Shown one piece after another: positions 63,881 to 64,000 of a stretch of DNA of 64,000 nt. Positions within the stretch are counted from its first letter, which is position 1, and every line of letters starts with the position of its first letter. Below the pieces are notes generated by a model that saw nothing but the letters and a program-made list of their open reading frames with translations, was not told where the DNA came from and searched no databases. Source of the stretch: Eledone cirrhosa (Eukaryota; Mollusca; Cephalopoda; Octopoda; Eledonidae); the NCBI GenBank assembly GCA_964016885.1, contig OZ024744.1, positions 64,214,462 through 64,278,461 on the forward strand, in the 5' to 3' direction. Both the position numbers and the translations under genes were made by a program.

Positions 63881-64000
63881 AGGGCGGTGGATTGGCAGTA
63901 TCGGTAGAGGGGCTTTGACGCATAGAGTTACGGCCCTTTCCCTTCTGAGTTCAAATCCCACTGAGGTCAACTTTGCCTTTCATCCTTACGGGGTCGATAA
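63881..64000 (+). mobile_element. Family A SINE, cut by the window end
   Basis: GGGCGGTGGATTGGCAGTAT, CGGTAGAGGGGCTTTGACGC, GAGTTCAAATCCCACTGAGG, CTTACGGGGTCGATAA. It carries the complete 5' end GGGCGGTGGAT that the previous copy lacks. Confidence 0.93.

Overview
The window looks like nuclear DNA of a coleoid cephalopod, most likely an octopus. It is AT-rich and dense in interspersed repeats: tRNA-derived SINEs of the octopus type, RTE-like LINEs ending in (GAT)n, CR1-like LINEs ending in (ATT)n, TTAA-flanked MITEs and long minisatellites. One protein-coding host gene is supported.

That gene is SLC25A21, the mitochondrial 2-oxodicarboxylate (2-oxoadipate/2-oxoglutarate) carrier, on the + strand from 11400 to 50878. 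I assembled eight exons with consistent splice phases: 11400-11469, 34336-34468, 35665-35794, 36871-36978, 37999-38163, 38585-38766, 49249-49301 and 50817-50878. Together they give 903 bp, an intact 300-residue protein with three carrier signatures, close to the family length of about 300. Exon 1 is separated from exon 2 by a 22.9-kb intron.

Layout. 1-11399 is 5' flank: a hAT-like MITE, a CR1 3' end, a LINE whose RT reading frame has turned into a 43-bp minisatellite, and two broken retroelements (3.1-4.1 kb, - strand; 7.4-10.9 kb, + strand) with a PHD-like finger and/or a C-terminal restriction-like-endonuclease-type block. Intron 1 (11470-34335) holds several RTE-like LINEs, two of them inverted copies of each other, plus SINEs and MITEs. 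Introns 2-5 are small and carry LINE-tail repeats. Intron 6 (38767-49248) has a 4.7-kb array of a 34-bp unit starting about 27 bp after the splice donor, then antisense RTE and CR1 LINEs and a Penelope-like fragment. 50879-64000 is the 3' flank: SINEs, MITEs, a GIY-YIG Penelope-like remnant, a Tigger-like transposase remnant and a SINE pair with a perfect 18-bp target duplication at the right edge.

All other reading frames I examined are transposon relics, antisense shadows or microsatellite frames. The most unusual signals are the 34-bp intronic array with a 480-bp exact higher-order repeat, the minisatellite born inside a reverse transcriptase ORF, the inverted LINE pair that could fold the SLC25A21 pre-mRNA, and the shared 3' tails that tie one SINE family to the RTE-like LINE. 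Family assignments come from reading motifs and from recall of the families; no database search was run.
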